Shown here in pieces: positions 10,841-23,180 of a DNA stretch of 64,000 nucleotides (position 1 is its first letter; each line of letters begins with the position of its first letter). Source of the stretch: Acanthochromis polyacanthus (Eukaryota > Chordata > Actinopteri > Pomacentridae); assembly GCF_021347895.1 (NCBI RefSeq), contig NW_026131295.1, forward strand, positions 62,001 through 126,000, read 5' to 3'. Under the pieces are notes generated by a model. The model did no database searches and was not told the DNA's origin. It saw nothing but the letters and a program-made list of their open reading frames with translations. Both the position numbers and the translations under genes were made by a program.

Positions 10841-12649
10841 GTTGCCTTCCTGGTTTTCCTGCGCTTCAAATCCTGTTTCTGAGCTGAAATGCACAGTTTT
10901 GTCAAATATGCTGTTCATGCAATTCGCTACATGCAGAACACCTAAAACATCATTTTCCTTCATATTCATCACAGTTCAAGTCATTCTGAGGAAGAAATTT
11001 GTTTGTCAACATGAACTTCACGTTAAATCAAACTTCATGACTTTTCTGCTCTTCAAATGCTGTTTCTGAGCTCAAATTGACGTTTTGCTCCAATATTGTT
11101 TTCCCTGCAATTCGTTACTTCCAGAACACTTAAAACATCATTTTTCTTGATATTTATCACATTTCAAGTCATTCTGAAGAACAACTTTGTGTGTCAACAT
11201 GAACTTCGCGTCAATGTTGCCTTCCTGGTTTTCCTGCGCTTCAAATGCTGTTTCTGAGCTGAAATGCACAGTTTGGTCAAAAATGCTGTTCATGCAATTC
11301 GCTACATGCAGAACACCTAAAACATCATTTTCCTTCATATTCATCACAGTTCAAGTCATTCTGAGGAAGAAATTTGTTTGTCAACATGAACTTCACGTTA
11401 AATCAAACTTCATGACTTGTCTGCGCTTCAAATGCTGTTTCTAAGTTCAAATTGACGTTTTGCTCCAATATTGTTTTCCCTGCAATTCGTTACTTCCAGA
11501 ACACTTAAAACATCATTTTTCTTCATATTTATCACATTTCAAGTCATTCTGAAGAACAACTTTGTGTGTCAACATGAACTTCACGTCAATGTTGCCTTCC
11601 TGGTTTTCCTGCGCTTCAAATGCTGTTTCTGAGCTGAAATGCACAGTTTGGTCCAAAATGCTGTTCACGAAATTCGCAAAATGCAGAACACCTAAAACAT
11701 CATTTTCCTTCATATTCATCACAGTTTAAGTCATTCTGAGGAAGAAATTTGTTTGTCAACATGAACTTCACGTTAAATCAAACTTCATGACTCTTCTGCT
11801 CTTCAAATGCTGTTTCTGAGCTGAAATGCACAGTTTGGTCAAATATGCTGTTCATGCAATTCCTCACATAAACAACACCTTAAACATCATCTGCCTTCAT
11901 ACTGATCACATTTCAAGTCATTCTGAAGAGGAACTTAGAGAGTCAACATGAAATTCACGTCAATGTTGCCTTCCTGATTTTCCTGCGCTTCAAATGCTGT
12001 TTCTGAGCTGAAATGCACAGTTTGGTCTAATATGCTGTTCATACAATTCCTTACATAAACAACACCTTAAACATCATCTGCCTTCATATTTATCACATTT
12101 CAAGTCATACTGATGAAGAAATTTGTGAGTCAACATGGACTTCACGTGAATGCTTGTTCATGCGATTCCTTCAAACCAAGTCAACTCAAACATCATTTGC
12201 CTTCCTACTGATCACATTTCAAATCATTCTGAAGAAGAAATTTGTGTGTCAACATGAAATTCGCGTTAATATAGCCTTCATGACTTGTCTGCGCTTCAAA
12301 TGCTGTTTCTGAGCTCAAATTGACATTTTGCTCCAATAATGTTGTCCCCGCAATTCGTTACATCCAGAACACTTAAAACATCATTTTCCTTCATATTTAT
12401 CAGATTTCAAGTCATTCCGAAGAAGAACTTTGTGTGTCAACATGAACTTCACATCAATGTTGAGTTCCTGATTTTCCTGCGCTTCAAATGCTGTTTCTCA
12501 GCTGAAATGCACAGTTTGGTCAAATATGCTGTTCATGCAATTCGCTACATGCAGACCACCTAAAACATCATTTTCCTTCATGTTTATCACATTTCAAGTC
12601 ATTCTGAAGAAGAACTTTGTGTGTCAACATGAAATTCACGTCATTGTTT

Positions 12650-15600
12650 GCCTTCCTGATTTTCCTGCGCTTCAAATGCTGTTTCTGAGCTGAAATGCAC
12701 AGTTTGGTCAAATATGCTGTTCATGCAATTCCTCACATAAACAACACCTTAAACATCATCTGCCTTCATATTCATCACAGTTCAAGTCATTCTGAGGAAG
12801 AAATTTGTTTGTCAACATGAACTTCACGTTAAATCAAACTTCATGACTTGTCTGCGCTTGAAATGCTGTTTCTGAGCTCAAATTGACGTTTTGCTCCAAT
12901 ATTGTTTTCCCTGCAATTCGTTACTTCCAGAACACTTAAAACATCATTTTTCTTCATATTTATCACATTTCAAGTCATTCTGAAGAACAACTTTGTGTGT
13001 CAACATGAACTTCACGTCAATGTTGCCTTCCTGGTTTTCCTGCGCTTCAAATGCTGTTTCTGAGCTGAAATGCACAGTTTGGTCAAATATGCTGTTCATG
13101 CAATTCGCTACATGCAGAACACCTAAAACATCATTTTCCTTCATATTCATCACAGTTCAAGTCATTCTGAGGAAGAAATTTGTTTGTCAACATGAACTTC
13201 ACGTTAAATCAAACTTCATGACTTTTCTGCTCTTCAAATGCTGTTTCTGAGCTCAAATTGACGTTTTGCTCCAAAAATGTTGTCCCTGCAATTCGTTACT
13301 TCCAGAACACTTAAAACATCATTTTTCTTTATATTTATCACATTTCAAGTCATTCTGAAGAAGAACTTTGTGTGTCAACATGAACTTCACGTCAATGTTA
13401 CCTTCCTGATTTTCCTGCGCTTCAAATGCTGTTTCTGAGCTGAAATGCACAGTTTGGTCCAAAATGCTGTTCACGAAATTCGCAAAATGCAGAACACCTA
13501 AAACATCATTTTCCTTCATATTCATCACAGTTTAAGTCATTCTGAGGAAGAAATTTGTTTGTCAACATGAACTTCACGTTAAATCAAACTTCATGACTCT
13601 TCTGCGCTTCAAATGCTGTTTCTGAGCTGAAATGCACAGTTTGGTCAAATATGCTGTTCATGCAATTCCTCACATAAACAACACCTTAAACATCATCTGC
13701 CTTCATACTGATCACATTTCAAGTCATTCTGAAGAGGAACTTAGAGAATCAACATGAAATTCACGTCAATGTTGCCTTCCTGATTTTCCTGCGCTTCAAA
13801 TGCTGTTTCTGAGCTGAAATGCACAGTTTGGTCAAATATGCTGTTCATGCAATTCCTCACATAAACAACACCTTAAACATCATCTGCCTTCTTACTGATC
13901 ACATTTCAAGTCATTCTGAAGAAGAACTTTGTGAGTCAACATGAACTTCACGTTAAATCAAACTTCATGACTCTTCTGCGCTTCAAATGCTGTTTCTGAG
14001 CTGAAATGCACAGTTTGGTCAAATATGTTGTTCGTGCAATTCGCTAAATGCAGAACACCTAAAACATCATTTTCCTTCATATCGATCACATTTCAAGTCA
14101 TTCTGAAGACGAACTTTGTGAGTCAACATGAAATTCAGGTCAATGTTGCCTTCCTGATTTTCCTGCTCTTCAAATGCTGTTTCTGAGCTCAAATTGACAT
14201 TTTGCTCAAATATGTTGCCCCTGCAATTTGTTACATCCAGAACACCTTAAACATCATTTTCCTTCATATTTATCACAGTTCAAGTCATTCTGAGGAAGAA
14301 ATTTGTTTGTCAACATGAACTTCACGTTAAATCAAACTTCATGACTCTTCTGCGCTTCAAATGGTGGTGCTGTGCTGAAATGCACAGTTTTTTTTAAATA
14401 TTCTGTTCATGCAATTCCTTACATAAACAACACCTTAATAATCATCTGCCTTCATATTTATCACATTTGAAGTCATTCTGAGGAAGAAATTTGTGAGTCA
14501 ACATGAACTTCACGTTAAATCAAACTTCATGACTCTTCTGCCCTTCAAATGCTGTTTCTGAGCTGAAATGCACAGTTTGGTCAAATATGCTGTTCATGCA
14601 ATTCCTCACATAAACAACACCTTAAACATCATCTGCCTTCTTACTGATCACATTTCAAGTCATTCTGAAGAAGAACTTTGTGAGTCAACATGAACTTCAC
14701 GTTAAATCAAACTTCAAGACTCTTCTGCGCTTCAAATGCTGTTTCTGAGCTGAAATGCACAGTTTGGTCAAATATGTTGTTCGTGCAATTCGCTAAATGC
14801 AGAACACCTAAAACATCATTTTCCTTCATGTTTATCACATTTCAAGTCATTCTGAAGAAGAACTTTGTGTGTCATCATGAAATTCACGTCAATGTTTGCC
14901 TTCCTGATTTTCCTGCGCTTCAAATGCTGTTTCTGAGCTGAAATGCACAGTTTGGTCAAATATGCTGTTCATGCAATTCCTTACATAAACAACACCTTAA
15001 ACATCATCTGCCTTCATATTTATCACATTTCAAGTCATACTGATGAAGAACTTTGTGAGTCAACATGGACTTCACGTGAATGCTTGTTCATGCGATTCCA
15101 TCAAACCAAGTCAACTCAAACATCATTTGCCTTCCGACTGATCACATTTGAAATCATCCTGAAGAAGAAATTTGTGTGTCAACATGAAATTCGCGTTAAT
15201 GTAGCGTTCATGACTTGTCTGTTCTTCAAATGCTGTTTCTGAGCTCAAATTGACATTTTGCTCCAATAATGTTGTCCCTGCAATTCGTTACATCCAGAAC
15301 ACTTAAAACATCGTTTTTCTTCATATTTGTCACATTTCAAGTCATTCTGAAGAAGAACGTTGTGTGTCAACATGAACTTCAGGTCAATGTTGCCTCCCTG
15401 ATTTTCCTGCGCTTCAAATGCTGTTTCTGAGCTGAAATGCACAGTTTGGTCAAATATGCTGTTCATGCAATTCCTTACATAAACAACACCTTAAACATCA
15501 TCTGCCTTCATATTTATCAGATTTCAAGTCATTGTGAAGAAGAACTTTGTGAGTCAACATGAAATTCACGTCAATTTTGCCTTCCTGATTTTCCTGCGCT

Positions 15601-18600
15601 TCAAATGCTGTTTCTGAGCTGAAATGCACAGTTTGGTCAAATATGCTGTTCATGCAATTCCTTACATAAACAACACCTTAAACATCATCTGCCTTCATAT
15701 TTATCAGATTTCAAGTCATTGTGAAGAAGAACTTTGTGAGTCAACATGAAATTCACGTCAATTTTGCCTTCCTGATTTTCCTGCTCTTCAAATGCTGTTT
15801 CTGAGCTGAAATGCACAGTTTGGTCAAATATGTTGTCCCTGCAATTCGTTACATCCAGAACACCTAAAAAATCATTTTCCTTCATGTTTATCACATTTCA
15901 AGTCATTCTGAAGAAGAACTTTGTGTGTCAACATGAACTTCAGGTCAATGTTAACTTCCTGATTTTCCTGCGCTTCAAATGCTGTTTCTGAGCTCAAATT
16001 GACGTTTTGCGCCAATAATGTTTTTCCTGCAATTCGTTACTTCCAGAACACTTAAAACATCATTTTCCTTCATATTTATCAGATTTCAAGTCATTCTGAA
16101 GAAGAACTTTGTGTGTCAACATGAACTTCACCTCAATGTTACCTTCCTGATTTTCCTGCGCTTCAAATGCTGTTTCTGAGCTGTAATGCACAGTTTGGTC
16201 AAATATGCTGTTCATGCAATTCCTCACATAAACAACACCTTAAACATCATCTGCCTTCATATTCATCACAGTTCAAGTCATTCTGAGGAAGAAATTTGTT
16301 TGTCAACATGAACTTCACGTTAAATCAAACTTCATGACTTGTCTGCGCTTCAAATGCTGTTTCTGAGCTCAAATTGACGTTTTGCTCCAATATTGTTTTC
16401 CCTGCAATTCGTTACTTCCAGAACACTTAAAACATCATTTTTCTTCATATTTATCACATTTCAAGTCATTCTGAAGAACAACTTTGTGTGTCAACATGAA
16501 CTTCACGTCAATGTTGCCTTCCTGGTTTTCCTGCGCTTCAAATGCTGTTTCTGAGCTGAAATGCACAGTTTGGTCAAATATGCTGTTCATGCAATTCGCT
16601 ACATGCAGAACACCTAAAACATCATTTTCCTTCATATTCATCACAGTTCAAGTCATTCTGAGGAAGAAATTTGTTTGTCAACATGAACTTCACGTTAAAT
16701 CAAACTTCATGACTTTTCTGCTCTTCAAATGCTGTTTCTGAGCTCAAATTGACGTTTTGCTCCAAAAATGTTGTCCCTGCAATTCGTTACTTCCAGAACA
16801 CTTAAAACATCATTTTTCTTTATATTTATCACATTTCAAGTCATTCTGAAGAAGAACTTTGTGTGTCAACATGAACTTCACGTCAATGTTACCTTCCTGA
16901 TTTTCCTGCGCTTCAAATGCTGTTTCTGAGCTGAAATGCACAGTTTGGTCCAAAATGCTGTTCACGAAATTCGCAAAATGCAGAACACCTAAAACATCAT
17001 TTTCCTTCATATTCATCACAGTTTAAGTCATTCTGAGGAAGAAATTTGTTTGTCAACATGAACTTCACGTTAAATCAAACTTCATGACTCTTCTGCGCTT
17101 CAAATGCTGTTTCTGAGCTGAAATGCACAGTTTGGTCAAATATGCTGTTCATGCAATTCCTCACATAAACAACACCTTAAACATCATCTGCCTTCATACT
17201 GATCACATTTCAAGTCATTCTGAAGAGGAACTTAGAGAATCAACATGAAATTCACGTCAATGTTGCCTTCCTGATTTTCCTGCGCTTCAAATGCTGTTTC
17301 TGAGCTGAAATGCACAGTTTGGTCAAATATGCTGTTCATGCAATTCCTCACATAAACAACACCTTAAACATCATCTGCCTTCTTACTGATCACATTTCAA
17401 GTCATTCTGAAGAAGAACTTTGTGAGTCAACATGAACTTCACGTTAAATCAAACTTCATGACTCTTCTGCGCTTCAAATGCTGTTTCTGAGCTGAAATGC
17501 ACAGTTTGGTCAAATATGTTGTTCGTGCAATTCGCTAAATGCAGAACACCTAAAACATCATTTTCCTTCATATCGATCACATTTCAAGTCATTCTGAAGA
17601 CGAACTTTGTGAGTCAACATGAAATTCAGGTCAATGTTGCCTTCCTGATTTTCCTGCTCTTCAAATGCTGTTTCTGAGCTCAAATTGACATTTTGCTCAA
17701 ATATGTTGCCCCTGCAATTTGTTACATCCAGAACACCTTAAACATCATTTTCCTTCATATTTATCACAGTTCAAGTAATTCTGAGGAAGAAATTTGTTTG
17801 TCAACATGAACTTCACGTTAAATCAAACTTCATGACTCTTCTGCGCTTCAAATGGTGGTGCTGTGCTGAAATGCACAGTTTTTTTTAAATATTCTGTTCA
17901 TGCAATTCCTTACATAAACAACACCTTAATCATCATCTGCCTTCATATTTATCACATTTGAAGTCATTCTGAGGAAGAAATTTGTGAGTCAACATGAACT
18001 TCACGTTAAATCAAACTTCATGACTCTTCTGCCCTTCAAATGCTGTTTCTGAGCTGAAATGCACAGTTTGGTCAAATATGCTGTTCATGCAATTCCTCAC
18101 ATAAACAACACCTTAAACATCATCTGCCTTCTTACTGATCACATTTCAAGTCATTCTGAAGAAGAACTTTGTGAGTCAACATGAACTTCACGTTAAATCA
18201 AACTTCATGACTCTTCTGCGCTTCAAATGCTGTTTCTGAGCTGAAATGCACAGTTTGGTCAAATATGTTGTTCGTGCAATTCGCTAAATGCAGAACACCT
18301 AAAACATCATTTTCCTTCATGTTTATCACATTTCAAGTCATTCTGAAGAAGAACTTTGTGTGTCATCATGAAATTCACGTCAATGTTTGCCTTCCTGATT
18401 TTCCTGCGCTTCAAATGCTGTTTCTGAGCTGAAATGCACAGTTTGGTCAAATATGCTGTTCATGCAATTCCTTACATAAACAACACCTTAAACATCATCT
18501 GCCTTCATATTTATCACATTTCAAGTCATACTGATGAAGAACTTTGTGAGTCAACATGGACTTCACGTGAATGCTTGTTCATGCGATTCCATCAAACCAA

Positions 18601-19530
18601 GTCAACTCAAACATCATTTGCCTTCCGACTGATCACATTTGAAATCATCCTGAAGAAGAAATTTGTGTGTCAACATGAAATTCGCGTTAATGTAGCGTTC
18701 ATGACTTGTCTGTTCTTCAAATGCTGTTTCTGAGCTCAAATTGACATTTTGCTCCAATAATGTTGTCCCTGCAATTCGTTACATCCAGAACACTTAAAAC
18801 ATCGTTTTTCTTCATATTTGTCACATTTCAAGTCATTCTGAAGAAGAACGTTGTGTGTCAACATGAACTTCAGGTCAATGTTGCCTCCCTGATTTTCCTG
18901 CGCTTCAAATGCTGTTTCTGATCTGAAATGCACAGTTTGGTCAAATATGCTGTTCATGCAATTCCTTACATAAACAACACCTTAAACATCATCTGCCTTC
19001 ATATTTATCAGATTTCAAGTCATTGTGAAGAAGAACTTTGTGAGTCAACATGAAATTCACGTCAATTTTGCCTTCCTGATTTTCCTGCTCTTCAAATGCT
19101 GTTTCTGAGCTGAAATGCACAGTTTGGTCAAATATGTTGTCCCTGCAATTCGTTACATCCAGAACACCTAAAAAATCATTTTCCTTCATATTTATCACAT
19201 TTCAAGTCATTCTGAAGAAGAACTTTGTGTGTCAACATGAACTTCAGGTCAATGTTAACTTCCTGATTTTCCTGCGCTTCAAATGCTGTTTCTGAGCTCA
19301 AATTGACGTTTTGCGCCAATAATGTTTTTCCTGCAATTCGTTACTTCCAGAACACTTAAAACATCATTTTCCTTCATATTTATCAGATTTCAAGTCATTC
19401 TGAAGAAGAACTTTGTGTGTCAACATGAACTTCACCTCAATGTTACCTTCCTGATTTTCCTGCGCTTCAAATGCTGTTTCTGAGCTGTAATGCACAGTTT
19501 GGTCAAATATGCTGTTCATGCAATTCGCTA
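12650..19530. repeat. Two-copy tandem higher-order repeat (~3.3-3.5 kb)
   Basis: From about 12,650 to 15,597 the sequence recurs 3,491 bp downstream. From about 15,685 to 16,222 it recurs at 3,304 bp. The change of exactly 187 bp is an extra monomer in the first copy at about 15,498-15,684, where the ATTGTGAAGAAGAAC unit is present twice. The 3,491 bp unit equals 18 full monomers plus one short 119 bp unit (15,024-15,142, matched by 18,515-18,633). Both copies carry the T8 unit (14,388 and 17,879) and the GCCTCCCTG variant (15,390 and 18,881). Confidence 0.85.
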
Positions 19531-20096
19531 CATGCTGAACACCTAAAACATCATCTGCCTTCACACTGATCACATTTCAAGTCATTCTGAAGAAGAACTT
19601 TGTGTGTCAACATGAACTTCAAATCAATGTTGCCTTCCTGATTTTCCAGGGCTTCAAATGCTGTTTCTGAGCTGAAATGTACAGTTTGGTCAAATATGCT
19701 GTTCATGCAATTCCTTACATAAACAACACCTTGAACATAATTTTCCTTCATATTTATCACATTTCAAGTCATTCTGAGTTACAAATTTGTCTTTCAACAT
19801 GAACTTCACGTGAATGCTTGTTCATGCGATTCCTTCAAACCAAGTCAACTCAAACATCATTTGCCTTCCGACTGATCACATTTGAAATCATTCTGAAGAA
19901 GAAATGTGTGTCAACATGAAATTCGCGTTAATGTAGCCTTCATGACTTGTCTGTTCTTCAAATGCTGTTTCTGAGCTCAAATTGACATTTTGCTCAAATA
20001 TGTTGTCCCGACAATTCGTTGCATCCAGAACACCTAAAACATCATTTTCCTTCATATTTATCACAGTTCAAGTCATTCTGAGGAAGAAATTTGTTT
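19092..20096. repeat. Segment shared with 46,897-47,901
   Basis: Shared private markers are CACCTAAAAAATC, GTTTTGCGCCAATAATG, CACCTCAATGTTACC, GAGCTGTAATGC, ACATGCTGAACACC, TTCACACTGATC, TTTTCCAGGGC, ACCTTGAACATAATTTTCC, CTGAGTTACAAATTTGTC and GTCCCGACAATTCGTTGC. The offset is 27,805 bp, becoming 27,807 after a 2-bp loss here (GAAATGTGTGTC at about 19,902, normally GAAATTTGTGTGTC). Parts of the same haplotype recur at 59.5-59.9 kb and 61.5-61.97 kb. Confidence 0.82.
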
Positions 20097-20526
20097 GTCA
20101 ACATGAACTTCACGTTAAATCAAACTTCATGACTCTTCTGCGCTTCAAATGGTGGTGCTGTGCTGAAATGCACAGTTTGGTCAAATATGCTGTTCATGCA
20201 ATTCCTCACATAAACAACACCTTAAACATCATCTGCCTTCTTACTGATCACATTTCAAGTCATTCTGAAGACGATCTTTGTGAGTCAACATGAACTTCAC
20301 GTTAAATCAAACTTCATGACTCTTCTGCGCTTCAAATGCTGTTTCTGAGCTGAAATGCACAGTTTGGTCAAATATGTTGTTCATGCAATTCGCTACATGC
20401 AGACCACCTAAAACATCATTTTCCTTCATGTTTATCACATTTCAAGTCATTCTGAAGAAGAACTTTGTGTGTCAACATGAAATTCACGTCAATGTTTGCC
20501 TTCCTGATTTTCCTGCGCTTCAAATG

Positions 20527-23180
20527 CTGTTTCTGAGCTGAAATGCACAGTTTTGTCAAATATGCTGTTCATGCAATTCGCTACATGCAGAACACCTAAA
20601 ACATCATTTTCCTTCATATTCATCACAGTTCAAGTCATTCTGAGGAAGAAATTTGTTTGTCAACATGAACTTCACGTTAAATCAAACTTCATGACTTTTC
20701 TGCTCTTCAAATGCTGTTTCTGAGCTCAAATTGACGTTTTGCTCCAATAATGTTGTCCCTGCAATTCGTTACTTCCAGAACAATTAAAACATCATTTTTC
20801 TTTATATTTATCACATTTCAAGTCATTCTGAAGAAGAACTTTGTGTGTCAACATGAAATTCACGTCATTGTTTGCCTTCCTGATTTTCCTGCGCTTCAAA
20901 TGCTGTTTCTGAGCTGAAATGCACAGTTTGGTCCAAAATGCTGTTCACGAAATTCGCAAAATGCAGAACACCTAAAACATCATTTTCCTTCATATTCATC
21001 ACAGTTTAAGTCATTCTGAGGAAGAAATTTGTTTGTCAACATGAACTTCACGTTAAATCAAACTTCATGACTCTTCTGCGCTTCAAATGCTGTTTCTGAG
21101 CTGAAATGCACAGTTTGGTCAAATATGCTGTTCATGCAATTCCTCACATAAACAACACCTTAAACATCATCTGCCTTCATACTGATCACATTTCAAGTCA
21201 TTCTGAAGAGGAACTTAGAGAATCAACATGAAATTCACGTCAATGTTGCCTTCCTGATTTTCCTGCGCTTCAAATGCTGTTTCTGAGCTGAAATGCACAG
21301 TTTGGTCAAATATGCTGTTCATGCAATTCCTCACATAAACAACACCTTAAACATCATCTGCCTTCTTACTGATCACATTTCAAGTCATTCTGAAGAAGAA
21401 CTTTGTGAGTCAACATGAACTTCACGTTAAATCAAACTTCATGACTCTTCTGCGCTTCAAATGCTGTTTCTGAGCTGAAATGCACAGTTTGGTCAAATAT
21501 GTTGTTCGTGCAATTCGCTAAATGCAGAACACCTAAAACATCATTTTCCTTCATATCGATCACATTTCAAGTCATTCTGAAGACGAACTTTGTGAGTCAA
21601 CATGAAATTCAGGTCAATGTTGCCTTCCTGATTTTCCTGCTCTTCAAATGCTGTTTCTGAGCTCAAATTGACATTTTGCTCAAATATGTTGCCCCTGCAA
21701 TTTGTTACATCCAGAACACCTTAAACATCATTTTCCTTCATATTTATCACAGTTCAAGTCATTCTGAGGAAGAAATTTGTTTGTCAACATGAACTTCACG
21801 TTAAATCAAACTTCATGACTCTTCTGCGCTTCAAATGGTGGTGCTGTGCTGAAATGCACAGTTTTTTTTAAATATGCTGTTCATGCAATTCCTTACATAA
21901 ACAACACCTTAATCATCATCTGCCTTCATATTTATCACATTTGAAGTCATTCTGAGGAAGAAATTTGTGAGTCAACATGAACTTCACGTTAAATCAAACT
22001 TCATGACTCTTATGCCCTTCAAATGCTGTTTCTGAGCTGAAATGCACAGTTTGGTCAAATATGCTGTTCATGCAATTCCTCACATAAACAACACCTTAAA
22101 CATCATCTGCCTTCTTACTGATCACATTTCAAGTCATTCTGAAGAAGAACTTTGTGTGTCAACATGAACTGCACATCAATGTTGCCTTCCTGATTTTCCT
22201 GCACTTCAAATGCTGTTTCTGAGCTGAAATGCACAGTTTGGTCCAATATGCTGTTCACGAAATTCGCAAAATGCAGAAAACCTAAAACACCATTTTCCTT
22301 CATATTCATCACAGTTTAAGTCATTCTGAGGAAGAAATTTGTTTGTCAACATGAACTTCACGTTAAATCAAACTTCATGACTCTTCTGCGCTTCAAATGC
22401 TGTTTCTGAGCTGAAATGCACAGTTTGGTCAAATATGCTGTTCATGCAATTCCTCACATAAACAACACCTTAAACATCATCTGCCTTCATACTGATCACA
22501 TTTCAAGTCATTCTGAAGAGGAACTTCGTGAGTCAACATGAACTTCACGTTAAATCAAACTTCATGACTCTTCTGCGCTTCAAATGCTGTTTCTGAGCTG
22601 AAATGCACAGTTTGGTCAAATATGTTGTTCGTGCAATTCGCTAAATGCAGAACACCTAAAACATCATTTTCCTTCATATCTATCACATTTCAAGTCATTC
22701 TGAAGAAGAACTTTGTGAGTCAACATGAAATTCAGGTCAATGTTGCCTTCCTGATTTTCCTGCTCTTCAAATGCTGTTTCTGAGCTCAAATTGACATTTT
22801 GCTCAAATATGTTGCCCCTGCAATTTGTTACATCCAGAACACCTTAAACATCATTTTCCTTCATATTTATCACAGTTCAAATCATTCTGAAGAAGAAATT
22901 TGTGTGTCAACATGAAATTCGTGTTAATATAGCCTTCATGACTTGTCTGCGCTTCAAATGCTGTTTCTGAGCTCAAATTGACATTTTGCTCCAATAATGT
23001 TGTCCCCGCAATTCGTTACATCCAGAACACTTAAAACATCATTTTCCTTCATATTTATCAGATTTCAAGTCATTCCGAAGAAGAACTTTGTGTGTCAACA
23101 TGAACTTCACATCAATGTTGAGTTCCTGATTTTCCTGCGCTTCAAATGCTGTTTCTCAGCTGAAATGCACAGTTTGGTCA
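20527..23180. repeat. Segment duplicated at 34,818-37,471 (offset 14,291 bp)
   Basis: About 2.65 kb is shared at constant offset. Private markers in both copies are AGAACAATTAAAACATC (20,776 and 35,067), GCACAGTTTTGTCAAAT (20,545 and 34,836), the T8 unit (21,862 and 36,153), GAACTGCACATC, AAACACCATTTTCC and GGAACTTCGTGAG. One visible difference is AGAAAACC here against AGAACACC near 36,557. The homology ends where this copy reads GGTCAAATATGCTGTTCG and the other reads GGTCCAAAATGCTGTTCACG. Confidence 0.83.
21862..21869. repeat. T8-tract monomer variant (13 copies; example)
   Basis: In one monomer subtype GCACAGTTTGGTCAAATATG becomes GCACAG followed by eight T and AAATAT. It sits in a unit with GGTGGTGCTGTGC upstream in most copies and CACCTTAATCATC downstream. 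T runs: 6489-6496, 14388-14395, 17879-17886, 21862-21869, 25234-25241, 30225-30232, 33223-33230, 36153-36160, 40393-40400, 44002-44009, 44938-44945. At 48544-48550 and 63264-63270 the run is seven T followed by G. The first three are followed by AAATATTCTG, the middle ones by AAATATGCTG, so subtypes sort by position. Confidence 0.88.

Noticed and set aside
15024..15242. The 99-codon plus-strand frame repeated at 14.9, 18.4, 33.8, 40.9 and 45.5 kb as a conserved gene family
   Set aside because: Identity follows from segment duplication. The long frame exists because the 119 bp unit changes phase. There is no start context, domain or codon-position bias.
21862..21869. T8 tracts as Pol III terminators or poly(A) tails of retroposons
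   Set aside because: The tract sits inside a normal monomer at a fixed position and replaces TTTGGTCA. No A-box or B-box promoter or retroposon body is next to it.
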